DNA from: Methylobacterium sp. J-077
GTDB lineage: Bacteria > Pseudomonadota > Alphaproteobacteria > Rhizobiales > Beijerinckiaceae
Reading direction: 5' to 3'
Length of the DNA stretch: 64,000 nucleotides
Assembly: GCF_022829365.1 (NCBI RefSeq)
Contig: NZ_JAKSYJ010000102.1
Coordinates: forward strand, 62,001 to 126,000
The notes beneath the pieces are model-generated. The model was not told the origin of the DNA and did not search any database. It worked only from the letters and a program-made list of their open reading frames with translations. Shown one piece after another: positions 28,466-38,490 of the stretch (the stretch's first letter is position 1; each line of letters opens with the position of its first letter). The translations under genes were made by a program, and so were the position numbers.

Positions 28466-29533
28466 ATGCGCGTGGGCACCGTCGTCCTCTACACCGATCA
28501 ACCCGCGCGCCGCGCCGATCTGCTGCTGGCGCTTCAGCAGATCGCCTCCTGCGCGGTGCTGGACGCTGCCGCGATGCCGCCCGCCGGCCCCTGCCTCGCT
28601 CTGGTGGCCGACCTCGATCTGCTGCAGCCCTCCCCGCTTGTGGGCTTGCGGACGCTGATCGCCGCCTTCCCGGACCTGCCGCGGATTTTCCTGATGCGCA
28701 GCATGGGCGCCCGCAGCCTGTCGGCGGCGCGCGGACTTGGAGCGCAGCTCTGCCTTCCGGAGGACACGCCTGTCGGAACCGTGGTCGAGGCCCTGCGGGC
28801 GCAAGTGTCGCCCGTGCCGGACACGCCCAAACCGGGTGCGCGCGGTCGCTCAGCGCTGGTCGTGCAGGCCGCCGACAAGGCAGGCGCGGTCATCGCCAAC
28901 CTGCTCGATGCCGCGCGGGATTCGGGCACGGTCGATGCCGCCCTGGTCAATGACGGCCTGGAGCCGATCCTCGGGGCGATCGGCCAGGGCGGCCTGACCG
29001 CCTGGCTCGACACGGTGCGCGCCTACGACGATGCCACCTATCAGCATTGCCTGCTCGTGGCGGGCCTGGCCGCGACCTTCGCGATCGACCTCGGCTTCTC
29101 GGTGGCCGACCGCCAGCAGCTCGTGCGCGCCGCCCTGGTGCACGATGTCGGCAAGGCCAAGATCCCCCTGGCGATCCTGAACAAGGCGGGCCCCCTCGAC
29201 GCGGCCGAGCGGGCGGTGATGCGCGCGCATGCGGCGCTGGGGCACCAGATCCTGGTCCAGGCCGGTGGCTTCGACGATGCCGTGCTGCGAGTGGTGCGCC
29301 ATCACCACGAATTGCTCGACGGCTCGGGCTACCCGGACGGGCTCGCCGGGGAGGCCATCGACGATATCGTCCGCCTGATCACCGTCTGCGACGTCTACGC
29401 GGCCCTGGTCGAGCGCCGCCCCTACCGCGCCCCGATGCCGGCCGCCGAAGCCATGGCGATCCTGCACGGCATGGACGGCAAGCTCGATGGGGCTCTGGTG
29501 CGGGCCTTCGAGCGCTCCGTTGCCGGGTCCTGA
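28466..29533 (+). CDS. HD-GYP domain signalling protein
   Basis: 355 residues. The N-terminal third (1-115) looks like a degenerate receiver domain (VVLYTDQPARRADLLLALQQI). The C-terminal part (about 175-350) is an HD-GYP domain: HDVGKAKIP (His226-Asp227) and HHHELLDGSGYPDG (HHE 280-282, GYP 288-290). The intact metal-binding and GYP residues predict hydrolysis of cyclic di-GMP, although some HD-GYP proteins only bind partners. The phosphoacceptor Asp region is not typical, so control by a kinase is doubtful. No partner GGDEF or kinase gene is nearby. Confidence 0.85.
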   Translation: MRVGTVVLYTDQPARRADLLLALQQIASCAVLDAAAMPPAGPCLALVADLDLLQPSPLVGLRTLIAAFPDLPRIFLMRSMGARSLSAARGLGAQLCLPEDTPVGTVVEALRAQVSPVPDTPKPGARGRSALVVQAADKAGAVIANLLDAARDSGTVDAALVNDGLEPILGAIGQGGLTAWLDTVRAYDDATYQHCLLVAGLAATFAIDLGFSVADRQQLVRAALVHDVGKAKIPLAILNKAGPLDAAERAVMRAHAALGHQILVQAGGFDDAVLRVVRHHHELLDGSGYPDGLAGEAIDDIVRLITVCDVYAALVERRPYRAPMPAAEAMAILHGMDGKLDGALVRAFERSVAGS

Positions 29534-29878
29534 CCGGCGCTTGTCGTGCGGCAAAGTCCCGTCGATCGCGGAAGCCCGATCCGGCCCCTCGATCCCGAGC
29601 CGTCATTGCTTCGCGGCGCTCGCACGGGCAGCGGGCCGCGCACGGACGAGCCGGAAACCGCATGAGACTCGTAGCGGTCCCATTGCTCTACAGTGAGGCG
29701 AAACGCGAGCCTGCTGCACAACTTCCGCACAGATTGGAATGACATTTCGACTTTTTGCCATTCTGCGCAACCTCATTGCTCTCGCGGGCCGTCCGAGCGC
29801 GAACTTCGCAACCCGTCTTCCGCCCCTTCGCGCTAGGCTTCACCCAGCCTGACGGAGGGCTGTGTAAGGAGACCGCGC
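29534..29878. other. intergenic region with no supported gene
   Basis: 345 bases between the HD-GYP gene and the dioxygenase gene. Somewhat lower GC around 29730-29790. I see no convincing reading frame, RNA or repeat; it ends in an AAGGAG ribosome-binding site for the next gene and probably holds its promoter. Confidence 0.5.
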
Positions 29879-30400
29879 ATGACCCCGCTGACCCATCCGG
29901 CCGAAGTCGAGGCGATGCTGGCGGATCTTGCGCACGCGGCTAGCCGCTCCCCGGACGCCTATCTGACCTCGGCCCGGACGACCCTGCTGACGATCCTGGC
30001 GCGGCCGGACTTGCTGTACCGGACGCGGCTGGTCGCGCCGCCGGAGGGTCTCGGCCGCAACCTGCTGTTCGGCACGGGGGCCATCAGCGTCTGGGCCATG
30101 GTGTGGCGCCCCGGCGCGGTCACGCCCGTGCACGATCACCATTGCTCCTGTTGCTTCGGCCTGCTCAGCGGCAGCCTGCGCGAGACCTGGTATCGCCCGA
30201 TCAGCGAGACGCATGCGGTCGCGACCCAGGATGCGGTCCGCGCACCCGGCTACGTGGCTTGCATGATGCCGTCGGGACCGAACCTGCATCGGATCGCCAA
30301 TGACGGCCCGGACACGGCGATCTCGATCCACGTCTACGGCTACGATCCCCGGGAGCAATCCTCCTCGGTCCACCGTACCTACGCGGTCGCGGCGGGGTGA
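29879..30400 (+). CDS. cysteine dioxygenase-like cupin protein
   Basis: 173 residues with AAGGAG ahead of the ATG. The cupin core VTPVHDHHCSCCFGLLSGSLRETWY has the His-x-His pair of cysteine/thiol dioxygenases, and HRIANDGPDTAISIHVYGYD supplies the third His. These iron enzymes oxidise cysteine or related thiols such as 3-mercaptopropionate to the sulfinic acid. The family call is good, the substrate is open. It faces an Lrp/AsnC regulator gene that is convergent (24 bases apart), which fits amino-acid-responsive control but is not proof. Confidence 0.8.
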   Translation: MTPLTHPAEVEAMLADLAHAASRSPDAYLTSARTTLLTILARPDLLYRTRLVAPPEGLGRNLLFGTGAISVWAMVWRPGAVTPVHDHHCSCCFGLLSGSLRETWYRPISETHAVATQDAVRAPGYVACMMPSGPNLHRIANDGPDTAISIHVYGYDPREQSSSVHRTYAVAAG

Positions 30401-30423
30401 AGGTCGCCCCGGTCCGGGGGCTT

Positions 30424-30885
30424 TCAATCCATGTACATCGTCGGCACGGCCGTCGTGTACTTCATCTCTTCCATGGCGATGGAGGAGGACAAATTCGAGA
30501 ATTCGAGCTTGGCGATGAGCCGCTGGTAGACGGCGTCGTAGGTCTCGATGTCGGGCACGACGATGCGCAGCAGGTAGTCGATCTCGCCGGTCAGGCGCCA
30601 GGCCTCGACGATCTCCGGAAAGCCGGCGACGACCCGGCGGAACGCGTCGGACCAGTCGGCCGCGTGGCGGGGCGCCTTCACGGCCACGAACACCGTGGTC
30701 GAAACGTTGACCTTGCGCCGGTCCACCAGGGCGACCCGACCGCGGATGACCCCTGAGGCCTCCAGTTTCTTGACCCGGCGCCAGCACGGGGCTGCGCTGA
30801 CACCGACCCGCTCGGCCAGCTCTGCGACCGGCAGGGTCGCATCCTGCTGGAGGACGTCCAGGATTTTTCGGTCCACCGCGTCCAT
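30424..30885 (-). CDS. Lrp/AsnC family transcriptional regulator
   Basis: 153 residues, normal length. N-terminal helix-turn-helix (VDRKILDVLQQDATLPVAELAERVGVSAAP, within 3-35) and C-terminal RAM/AsnC ligand domain (FPEIVEAWRLTGEIDYLLRIVVPD). These proteins form octameric or dimeric assemblies that bind amino acids and control metabolic genes. It ends 24 bases from the cupin dioxygenase gene, convergent. The dCTP deaminase gene lies 38 bases upstream in the same direction. Confidence 0.93.
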   Translation of the reverse strand: MDAVDRKILDVLQQDATLPVAELAERVGVSAAPCWRRVKKLEASGVIRGRVALVDRRKVNVSTTVFVAVKAPRHAADWSDAFRRVVAGFPEIVEAWRLTGEIDYLLRIVVPDIETYDAVYQRLIAKLEFSNLSSSIAMEEMKYTTAVPTMYMD

Positions 30886-30923
30886 GCGAAAGCTGCTCCC
30901 GCGCGGGGTCCGGGTTGCCGGGG

Positions 30924-32063
30924 CTACAGGACGAAGTGCTTCGAGAGCTTCAGCCCCTGGGCCTGGTAGTTCGAGCCGGCCCCCGCACCATAGAGGGTTT
31001 TCGGGACCGCCAGCATCCGTTCGTAGACGAGCCGGCCGACGATCTGGCCGTCCTCCAGCAGGAACGGCACGTCCCGGGAGCGGACCTCGAGCACCGCGCG
31101 GGCGCCCGCACCCCCGGCCCCGGCATGGCCGAAGCCCGGATCGAAGAACCCGGCGTAATGGACCCGGAACTCGCCGACCAGCGGATCGAACGGCACCATC
31201 TCGGCGGCGTGGTCGGGGGGGACTTGCACCGATTCCTTGGAGGCCAGGATGTAGAACTGGCCGGGATCGAGGATCAGGGCGCCGGATCCGTCGGCGGCCA
31301 GGGGCTCCCAGAAATCCGCCGCCCGATGGCGGCCCGGGGCGTCGACATCGACCAGCCCGGTATGGCGCTTGGCCCGGTAGCCGATGAGGCCGTCGAAACC
31401 CGACAGGTCCACCGAGACCGCGACGCCGCCCTGGAAGGACGGGGTGTCGGAATCGACCAGCGGCGCGCGCGCGTGCAACTGGCCGAGCTCCGCCTCGTTC
31501 AGCCGCGGCGACCCCTGGCGGAAGCGGATCTGCGACAGGCGCGAGCCGGTCCGGACCAGCACCGGGAAGGTGCGCGGCGAAATCTCGGCGTAGAGCGGCC
31601 CGGTATAGCCGGGCTCGACCTGGTCGAACGCCTCGCCCCGGTCGGTGATCACCCGGGTGAACACGTCGATGCGGCCGGTGGAGCTTTTGGGGTTGGCGGC
31701 CGCAGCCAGGTCGCCCGGGAGCGCAAGGCTCTCCTGCAACTCGGCGATGTAGACGCAGCCGGTCTCCAGCACCGCGCCGGGGCGCAGGTCGATCGCGTGC
31801 AGCGACAAGCGCTCGACGCAGGCCTGGACGGTGCGGGCCGCCCCCGGCAGGAAGCTGGTGCGGACCCGGTAGGCTTTGGCGCCGAGGCGCAGATCGAGGC
31901 TCGCGGGCTGGATCTGATCACCCGCGAAGGCGTCGGCAACGCGGATGCCGCCGGCCTGGGCCAGCGCGGCGATCGCCTCGGCCGGCAGGATGCCGGAGCG
32001 GGTCCCGGCGCTCGGATCGGCGTCGCCCGATTCGGCGGCCTGCTTGCCTGCACCCGCGTTCAT
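30924..32063 (-). CDS. dcd: dCTP deaminase, long two-domain alphaproteobacterial form
   Basis: 379 residues, about twice the usual dCTP deaminase. Both halves have the trimeric dUTPase/DCD fold: the N-terminal half has QPASLDLRLGAKAYRV and NPKSSTGRIDVFTRVITDRG with the catalytic/uracil-binding residues, followed by GYTGPLYAEISPRTFPV. The C-terminal half has a second, weaker copy (FDGLIGYRAKR, DPGFGHAGAGGAG). It deaminates dCTP to dUTP for thymidylate synthesis. The long form is common in this class. Confidence 0.9.
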   Translation of the reverse strand: MNAGAGKQAAESGDADPSAGTRSGILPAEAIAALAQAGGIRVADAFAGDQIQPASLDLRLGAKAYRVRTSFLPGAARTVQACVERLSLHAIDLRPGAVLETGCVYIAELQESLALPGDLAAAANPKSSTGRIDVFTRVITDRGEAFDQVEPGYTGPLYAEISPRTFPVLVRTGSRLSQIRFRQGSPRLNEAELGQLHARAPLVDSDTPSFQGGVAVSVDLSGFDGLIGYRAKRHTGLVDVDAPGRHRAADFWEPLAADGSGALILDPGQFYILASKESVQVPPDHAAEMVPFDPLVGEFRVHYAGFFDPGFGHAGAGGAGARAVLEVRSRDVPFLLEDGQIVGRLVYERMLAVPKTLYGAGAGSNYQAQGLKLSKHFVL

Positions 32064-32327
32064 CGCGCCTCGACTCCTTCGCGCGCCTCCGGGTGGATCC
32101 GCGTTCCTCGACGTTCTCCGCCGGGACTGGCTAATGCCGGCTTAATCCGGGTCGTCCGACGCGCGGCTTCCCCGGCTCCACCACCATCGGACGGGCCTGC
32201 GGCATCATCCGCGCGAGGTAGTCCGCCGCAATTGACGGCGATTTCGCCGCCTACTACCACCGCCTGTGAAGCGTGTTCAATTCGTCTTCATCGAATCGCG
32301 CCGTTCGAAGAAGGGCCTTATAGGGCG

Positions 32328-32720
32328 ATGTACAAGGCCGAGACGCGGGGAATTCGAGTGACCGTTCAGCCTCGCTTCGTCGAGGAGGAATCCTCGCCGA
32401 ACGAGAGCCGCTATTTCTTCGCTTATACGGTCGAGATTGTGAACACCGGCAGCGAGCAGGTGCAGCTGCGCTCCCGGCATTGGCGCATCATCGACGGACA
32501 CGGCGCCTGCCAGGAAGTGCGGGGCACAGGTGTGGTCGGCAAGCAGCCTGTGCTGGAGCCGGGCGAGTCCTTCTGCTACACCAGCGGCTGCCCGCTCAAC
32601 ACGCCCGATGGGCTGATGGCCGGCAGCTACACCATGGCGACGGTGGCCGGCGAGAGCTTCGAGGCCGAGATTCCCGCCTTCTCCCTCGACAGCCCGCACG
32701 TCCGCCGCAGCCTGCACTGA
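32328..32720 (+). CDS. apaG: ApaG domain protein (Co2+/Mg2+ efflux-associated)
   Basis: 130 residues from the ATG at 32328. The single fibronectin-III-like ApaG domain has FFAYTVEIVN, RSRHWRIIDG and the glycine motif RGTGVVGKQPVL. ApaG proteins are small cytosolic proteins linked to cobalt resistance and Ap4A metabolism in enterics, with no agreed enzyme activity. Often located near arginine or hsp33 genes in alphaproteobacteria, as here. The 264-base gap upstream holds nothing that I can name. Confidence 0.92.
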   Translation: MYKAETRGIRVTVQPRFVEEESSPNESRYFFAYTVEIVNTGSEQVQLRSRHWRIIDGHGACQEVRGTGVVGKQPVLEPGESFCYTSGCPLNTPDGLMAGSYTMATVAGESFEAEIPAFSLDSPHVRRSLH

Positions 32721-32755
32721 GGTTCCGGTTCCGGGGCCTCGCTCCGGAGGGATTC

Positions 32756-33925
32756 ATGTCTGGGAACGGCGAGCGGCTCAGCCCGCTCGACATGCTCGCC
32801 CGCCTCGTGTCGTTCGATACCGAGAGCGACAAGTCGAACCTCGCCCTGATCGAGTCCGTCTGCGCCTATCTCGACGGCTGGGACGTCCCTTACCTGCGAT
32901 TGCCGAACGCGGCCGGCGACAAGGCGGCCGTGTTCGCCACGGTCGGCCCGAGGGTCGATGGCGGCGTCGTGCTCTCCGGCCACACCGACGTGGTTCCGGT
33001 GGCGGGCCAAGCCTGGACCAGCGACCCGTTCACCCTGCGCGTCGCCGATGGCCGGGCCTACGGCCGTGGCGCGGTCGACATGAAGGCGTTCGACGCCCTG
33101 GCGCTGGCCCTGGTGCCCGACATGCTGGCGGCCGGTCTCAAGCGGCCGATCCATATCCTGCTCTCCTACGATGAGGAGACGACCTGCCTCGGCTCGATGG
33201 ACGCGATCACGCGGTTCGGCGCCGACCTGCCCCGCCCCGGCGCCGTGATCGTCGGCGAGCCGACCGGGATGGAGGTCGCGGACGCGCATAAGAGCATCGT
33301 CACTTGCCTGACCACCGTGCACGGCCACGAGGCCCATTCCGCCCGGCCGGCGCTGGGGGCGAACGCGGTGGCGGCGGCCTGCGATCTGGTCGCCGGCCTC
33401 AACCGGATCGCCGACCAGATGATCGAGCGCGGCGACGCGTCGGGGCGGTTCGATCCGGCCGCGAGCACCGTTCATGTCGGGACGATCCACGGCGGCACGG
33501 CGCGCAACATCCTCGCCAAGGAGTGCCGCTTCCACTGGGAGTATCGCGGCCTGCCGGATCTCGACCCGGGTGAGATCCCGCGCCTGTTCGCCGAGGCGGT
33601 CGAGCGGGTGACGCGCGAGCGCCTGAACCGCTACGGTGATTACGGGCGAATCGAGACGATCGAGGAGGTCGACATTCCGGGGCTCGCACCCGAACCCGGC
33701 TCCGAGGCCGAATTGCTGTGCCTGCGGCTCGCCGGGCGCAACCGCACCATCGCGGTGCCGTACGCCACCGAGGCCGGGCGCTTCCAGCAGGCCGGCATCC
33801 CGACCGTGGTGTGCGGACCCGGCGACATCGCCCAGGCCCACCAGCCCGACGAGTTCATCACCCTCGATGCGCTCGGCAAGGGCGAGCGGTTCCTGAGATC
33901 CCTGATCGAGGCTTACGCGTCATGA
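32756..33925 (+). CDS. argE: acetylornithine deacetylase (M20/ArgE type)
   Basis: 389 residues from the ATG at 32756 with CGGAGGG upstream. M20 metallopeptidase motifs: [10 protein letters not shown] (His and Asp for zinc), [10 protein letters not shown] (bridging Asp), DEETTCLGS (catalytic Glu and zinc Glu), then the dimerisation lid VHVGTIHGG. ArgE removes acetyl from N-acetylornithine to give ornithine for argF, which lies 3 kb downstream on the other strand. Its last codon overlaps the start of the acetyltransferase gene (ATGA). The similar DapE/succinyl-deacylase branch is the main alternative, disfavoured by context. Confidence 0.85.
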   Translation: MSGNGERLSPLDMLARLVSFDTESDKSNLALIESVCAYLDGWDVPYLRLPNAAGDKAAVFATVGPRVDGGVVLSGHTDVVPVAGQAWTSDPFTLRVADGRAYGRGAVDMKAFDALALALVPDMLAAGLKRPIHILLSYDEETTCLGSMDAITRFGADLPRPGAVIVGEPTGMEVADAHKSIVTCLTTVHGHEAHSARPALGANAVAAACDLVAGLNRIADQMIERGDASGRFDPAASTVHVGTIHGGTARNILAKECRFHWEYRGLPDLDPGEIPRLFAEAVERVTRERLNRYGDYGRIETIEEVDIPGLAPEPGSEAELLCLRLAGRNRTIAVPYATEAGRFQQAGIPTVVCGPGDIAQAHQPDEFITLDALGKGERFLRSLIEAYAS

Positions 33926-34488
33926 ACGCGCTCACCGGCATCACCATCAAGCTGCGCCCGCTGGAACGCGAGGATCTGCGCTTCGTCCACCAGCTCAACA
34001 ACAACGACAGCATCATGCGCTACTGGTTCGAGGAGGCCTACGAGTCCTTCGCCGAGCTGCAGCAGCTTTACGAGCGCAACATCCACAACCAGACCGAGCG
34101 CCGCTTCATCGTCGCCGATCCGAGCGGCGAGCCCGCGGGGCTGATCGAGCTCGTGGAGATCAACCACCTGCACCGGCGCTGCGAGTTCCAGATCGCGATC
34201 CATCCGAGCTTCCAGGGACGCGGCTATGCTTGGCAGGCCACCCGGATCGCCATGGACTACGCCTTCAGCGTGCTCAACATCCACAAGCTGTATCTGCACG
34301 TGGACAGGGACAATGCCCGGGCGGTGCGGATCTACGAGCGCTGCGGCTTCCGCCCCGAAGGCGTGCTGAAGGACGAGTTCTTCGTGAACGGCCGCTATCG
34401 CGACGCGGTGCGGATGTGCCTGTTCCAGCCGGACTACCTCAAGAACCGCGGCAACGGCGACATCGCCGAGCCGGTGCTGAAGGTCTGA
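33922..34488 (+). CDS. speG: GNAT acetyltransferase, spermidine N-acetyltransferase (SpeG)-like
   Basis: 188 residues. The GNAT fold is clear: [43 protein letters not shown] with the acetyl-CoA pyrophosphate loop FQGRGYAW, and [22 protein letters not shown] at the end, strongly like SpeG. SpeG acetylates spermidine and spermine at N1. It is translationally coupled to the deacetylase-like gene upstream, so arginine and polyamine nitrogen pools may be handled together. Confidence 0.88.
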   Translation: MNALTGITIKLRPLEREDLRFVHQLNNNDSIMRYWFEEAYESFAELQQLYERNIHNQTERRFIVADPSGEPAGLIELVEINHLHRRCEFQIAIHPSFQGRGYAWQATRIAMDYAFSVLNIHKLYLHVDRDNARAVRIYERCGFRPEGVLKDEFFVNGRYRDAVRMCLFQPDYLKNRGNGDIAEPVLKV

Positions 34489-34564
34489 CGGGTTTTCCGG
34501 GTCAAGAAGGCACCGCAGCTTCGGCAGGATCCATCGACCGCTCGATCATTGATAAGCTAGAATC

Positions 34565-35590
34565 CTACTGCTTCGGCTGCTCGCCGATCTCGGCCTCGAC
34601 CTCCTGCGGGTCGAGGTCGTAGCGCCGGGAGCAGAATTCGCAGGTGATGACGATGCGGCCGTCATCCGCGACGATGTCGCGACGCTCCTGCGGCGAGAAC
34701 GCGCGGATCATGCCCATGACCCGCTCCCGCGAGCAGCGGCAGGCCTCGTGCACCGGCTGTCGGTCGAACACCCGCACGCCGCGCTCGTGGAACAGCCGAT
34801 AGAGCAGGCGCTCGCTCGACACGCCGGGATCGACCAGTTCGTGGTCCTCCACGGTGCCGACCAGCGACCGCGCCTCGACCCAGGCATCGTCCTCGACCGC
34901 CTGCCCGGACAGGTGCGTGTGCCCCTCCGGGATATCGCCCGGCGGCAGGTCGGCGAGGCGGGCCCGGTCGATCGACTGGGGCAGGAACTGCACGATCAGG
35001 CCGCCGGCGCGCCACCGGCCCGTGCCCTCCTCCACGGCCTCGGCGACCGCGAGGCGCACCTGCGTGGGGATTTGCTCCGACTGGCGGAAATACTGGTGTG
35101 CAGCCTCCTCCAGACTTTGGCCTTCCAGCGCGACGACGCCCTGGTAGCGGCTGGCCGCGGAGCCCTGGTCGATGGTCATGGCCAGATGGCCGGCGCCGAT
35201 CAGGTCGGCATCCTTGAGCGGGCGCTCGCCGAGGGCCGCGACCCGCTCCGCGTCGAACCGGGCCGTGGCGCGCAGGCGGTCGGGCGCCTCGAAATCGACC
35301 ACGATCATCGCCACCGGGCCGTCGGTCTTGGTCTGGAGCTGGAAACGACCCTCGAACTTGAGCGACGAGCCGAGCAGCACCGTCAGCGCCGCGGCCTCCC
35401 CCAGGAGCCGGGCGACGGCATCGGGGTAGCCGTGGCGACGCAGGATCGTGTCCACCGAGGGGCCGAGCCGGACCAGGCGCCCGCGCACATCGAGGGCCTC
35501 GACGGCGAAGGGCAGCACGGCATCGTCCGGGCCGTCATGGCCGTTGCCGAAGGCCTGCGGCTGGGATTGCGACGCTGGTCCTGAGGTCAT
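34565..35590 (-). CDS. hslO: Hsp33 redox-regulated holdase chaperone
   Basis: 341 residues. The Hsp33 core spans the first 260 residues (FQLQTKTDGPVAMIVVDFEAP, SEQIPTQVRLAVAE). The C-terminal zinc switch has CRCSRERV and ITCEFCSRRY, i.e. a CxC then CxxC pair spaced as in the family. Oxidation of these cysteines releases zinc and activates the chaperone under oxidative stress. An N-terminal extension of about 25 residues is present. It lies downstream of argF, a common alphaproteobacterial order. Confidence 0.95.
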   Translation of the reverse strand: MTSGPASQSQPQAFGNGHDGPDDAVLPFAVEALDVRGRLVRLGPSVDTILRRHGYPDAVARLLGEAAALTVLLGSSLKFEGRFQLQTKTDGPVAMIVVDFEAPDRLRATARFDAERVAALGERPLKDADLIGAGHLAMTIDQGSAASRYQGVVALEGQSLEEAAHQYFRQSEQIPTQVRLAVAEAVEEGTGRWRAGGLIVQFLPQSIDRARLADLPPGDIPEGHTHLSGQAVEDDAWVEARSLVGTVEDHELVDPGVSSERLLYRLFHERGVRVFDRQPVHEACRCSRERVMGMIRAFSPQERRDIVADDGRIVITCEFCSRRYDLDPQEVEAEIGEQPKQ

Positions 35591-35868
35591 GCCCGCTCCG
35601 ATCGATAGGTCCGGCTCCCGCCGCGGACGCTCCGACGTGCCGGGGCGCGGATCCCGCTCCCGCAGGGAGAAGGATGGCGTGAGGAAGAGGGCCCGGCCGA
35701 AGTGATCTGTCCCTCAACCCCGCCCGCGCCCGCACGAGAGAGGGGGCGCATCGCGCCACATCCGTCGCCGGGATGCTGCCATGCGGCAGCGTTGATGGGG
35801 ATACGGGCCGCAAACGCCGCCCGCTCCGACGCATATGGGGCGCCAGTGCCTCGAGTGCGAGCCCGCGA
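35591..35868. repeat. intergenic region between argF and hslO with repeat remnant
   Basis: 278 bases with no supported gene. The stretch around 35650-35760 contains broken copies of the CTCCCGCAGGGAGA / CGCACGAGAGAGGGGGCG motif that is perfect at 11537-11560, so it appears to be a degenerate intergenic palindrome. Confidence 0.4.
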
Positions 35869-36849
35869 TCAGGGCGTCCCCGCACCCAGGCACCAGGCCA
35901 AAATGCCCTTCTGCGCGTGCAGGCGGTTCTCGGCCTCGTCGAACACCACCGAGCGCGGCCCGTCCATGACTTCGGCCGTGACCTCCTCGCCGCGATGGGC
36001 CGGCAGGCAGTGCATGAAGATCGCGTCCGGGTCGGCGGCGGCCATCAGCGCGGCGTTCACCTGATAGGGGCTCAGCAGGTTGTGGCGATGACCCTCGTCG
36101 TCGTCGCCCATCGAGACCCAGCAATCCGTGACCACGGCGTCGGCACCCTCGACGGCCGCGAAGGCATCGGTCGTGACGGTGACGTTCGCGCCCTCGCCCC
36201 TCGCCCAGGCGATCAGGCCCGGGGGCGGCGCAAGCTCGGGCGGGCTCGCGATGTTCAGGCCGAAGTCGAGCCGTGCGGCCGCGTGGACCCAGCTCGCCAG
36301 GACATTGTTGGAATCGCCCGACCACGCCACGGTGCGGCCCTTGATCGGCCCGCGATGCTCCTCGAAGGTCATCACGTCGGCCATGATCTGGCAGGGATGC
36401 GAGACCTTGGTCAGGGCATTGATCACCGGCACGGTGGCGTGCTCGGCCAGTTCCAGCATCTGGCCGTGGTCGAGGATGCGGATCATAATTGCGTCGACGA
36501 AGCGCGACAGGACCTTGGCGGTGTCGCCGATGGTCTCGCCCCGGCCGAGCTGCATCTCTGAGCCGGTGAGCATCAGGGTCTCGCCGCCGAGCTCGCGCAT
36601 CGCCACGTCGAACGAGACGCGGGTGCGGGTCGAGGGCCGGTCGAACACCATCGCGAGAGTCTTGCCCACCAGGGGGCGCTCGGCGGCGCGCTCGCCCTTG
36701 CGGCGGTGCGCCTTGATGGCGGCGCTCGCGTCGAGCACCCCGCGCAGATCCGCCCCGGAGAAGTCCTTGAGGTCGAGGAAGTGGCGGGGGGCGGCACCGT
36801 TCAGGTGCGGGACCGGGGCACGCGCCCGGCCGTCAATCTGGGCTTTCAT
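35869..36849 (-). CDS. argF: ornithine carbamoyltransferase
   Basis: 326 residues. The carbamoyl-phosphate motif is [10 protein letters not shown] (STRTR), with [11 protein letters not shown] and the ornithine-binding [11 protein letters not shown], then [13 protein letters not shown]. Makes citrulline from ornithine and carbamoyl phosphate. It follows argD (179 bases), giving argD-argF in order; hslO follows in turn. Confidence 0.97.
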   Translation of the reverse strand: MKAQIDGRARAPVPHLNGAAPRHFLDLKDFSGADLRGVLDASAAIKAHRRKGERAAERPLVGKTLAMVFDRPSTRTRVSFDVAMRELGGETLMLTGSEMQLGRGETIGDTAKVLSRFVDAIMIRILDHGQMLELAEHATVPVINALTKVSHPCQIMADVMTFEEHRGPIKGRTVAWSGDSNNVLASWVHAAARLDFGLNIASPPELAPPPGLIAWARGEGANVTVTTDAFAAVEGADAVVTDCWVSMGDDDEGHRHNLLSPYQVNAALMAAADPDAIFMHCLPAHRGEEVTAEVMDGPRSVVFDEAENRLHAQKGILAWCLGAGTP

Positions 36850-37028
36850 CGCGTTACGTTCGCTAGAGCCTGCTCCACGATCACCTGATCATGAACGACA
36901 CTCTATCTCCTGGTGAGGGGCATTCTCGTCAGGCCCGGCGGGATCGACCGCACCCGAAAATGCTTCGCACCGCCCGGCACCGGAACGCGGCGCAGGGCGG
37001 TGATTCGAAAAAGCGGGCTCTGCCTCTG

Positions 37029-38219
37029 TTACTCGGCGGCCCCTCGCAGGGCTTCGAAGGATGAGGCGGCCTGGTCCAGCCGCCGGACCGCTTCGTCGAT
37101 CTCGCCGTCGCCGACGATCAGCGGCGGCAGCAGACGGACGATGTTGTCGCCGGCCGGGATCACGAGGAGGTGGGCGGCCCGGGCGGCGGCGGCGAAATCG
37201 GTGTTCGGCACGCCGAGCTTGAGGCCGAGCATCAGCCCCTCGCCGCGGATCTCCTGGAACACGTGCGGGTGGCGGTCGCGCAAGGCGGCGAGCTTCTGCT
37301 TGAGCAGCAGCCCGGCATGGGCGACGCGGTCGAGGAATCCGTCCGCCAGCACAACATCGAGCACGGCGTTGCCCACCGCCATGGCGAGCGGGTTGCCGCC
37401 GAAGGTGGTGCCGTGGCTGCCGGCGGTCATGCCGCGGGCCGCCTCGCTCGTGGCGAGGCAGGCCCCCATCGGGAAGCCGCCGCCGATGCCCTTGGCCGCG
37501 CTCATGATGTCCGGCGTGATGCCGGACCATTCATGGGCGAACAGCTTGCCGGTACGCCCGACACCGGTCTGGACCTCGTCCATGATCAGCAGGAGACCGT
37601 GCGCATCGCAGAGCTCGCGCAGGCGGTGCAGGTCCGCATGCGGGATCACCCGGACGCCGCCCTCGCCCTGGATCGGCTCGATCATCAGGGCTGCCGTCTC
37701 CGGTCCGATCACGGCCTCCAAAGCCGCGTAGTCGCCGGCCGGGACCTGGTCGAAGCCGTCGACCTTGGGGCCGAAGCCCTCGATGTACTTCTGCTGCCCG
37801 CCGGCCGCCAGCGTCGCCAGGGTCCGCCCGTGGAAGGCGCCCGCGAAAGTGACGATCCGGTAGCGCTCCGGGTTGCCGCCGGCAGCGTGGTACTTCCGGG
37901 CGATCTTGATCGCCGCCTCGTTGGCCTCGGCCCCCGAGTTGCAGAAGAACACCACGTCCGCGAAGGTCGCGTCCACGAGGCGCCGGCCGAAGCGCTCGCC
38001 GCCCGGGATCTCGAACAGGTTCGACGTGTGCCAGATCCGGCCGGCCTGCTCGGTGAGCGCGCCGACGAGGTGCGGATGGGCGTGGCCGAGGCCGTTGACC
38101 GCGATGCCGGCGCCGAAATCGAGGTATCGCTCCCCGGCCTCCGTCACGAGCCAGGCGCCCTCGCCGCGCTCGAAGGCGAGCGGCGCGCGGACGTAGGTCG
38201 GCAGAAGGGCTGACGTCAC
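37029..38219 (-). CDS. argD: acetylornithine aminotransferase
   Basis: 396 residues, class-III PLP aminotransferase. Conserved features: [58 protein letters not shown] and the PLP Lys in [14 protein letters not shown]. It converts N-acetylglutamate semialdehyde to N-acetylornithine; the same enzyme class can serve lysine synthesis (DapC). Upstream (38220-38490) has no supported gene. Confidence 0.96.
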   Translation of the reverse strand: MTSALLPTYVRAPLAFERGEGAWLVTEAGERYLDFGAGIAVNGLGHAHPHLVGALTEQAGRIWHTSNLFEIPGGERFGRRLVDATFADVVFFCNSGAEANEAAIKIARKYHAAGGNPERYRIVTFAGAFHGRTLATLAAGGQQKYIEGFGPKVDGFDQVPAGDYAALEAVIGPETAALMIEPIQGEGGVRVIPHADLHRLRELCDAHGLLLIMDEVQTGVGRTGKLFAHEWSGITPDIMSAAKGIGGGFPMGACLATSEAARGMTAGSHGTTFGGNPLAMAVGNAVLDVVLADGFLDRVAHAGLLLKQKLAALRDRHPHVFQEIRGEGLMLGLKLGVPNTDFAAAARAAHLLVIPAGDNIVRLLPPLIVGDGEIDEAVRRLDQAASSFEALRGAAE

Positions 38220-38490
38220 GGATCCCGTCTCCGTCTCTCAGAAGGCCCGGAGCAAGCGGTGTGCCGGCTCCAAATGAAAGTGCCGCCTCGTCATGGGCGG
38301 CACGCGCGCGATTACTATGAAACGACCGGCTCCTGTCAACGTTGCGGGGTCAATTCCGGGCGCGCGGCTGCTCTGCACGATGCTTGCGCGGCGCGGATTT
38401 CAGCGGTGTGACGCCCGGCTGCTCCCCTTGCGCGGCGGGGCGCGGTCATGCTCCTGCTCCCGCAGAACCGAGTCAGCGCGGGAGAATCCC

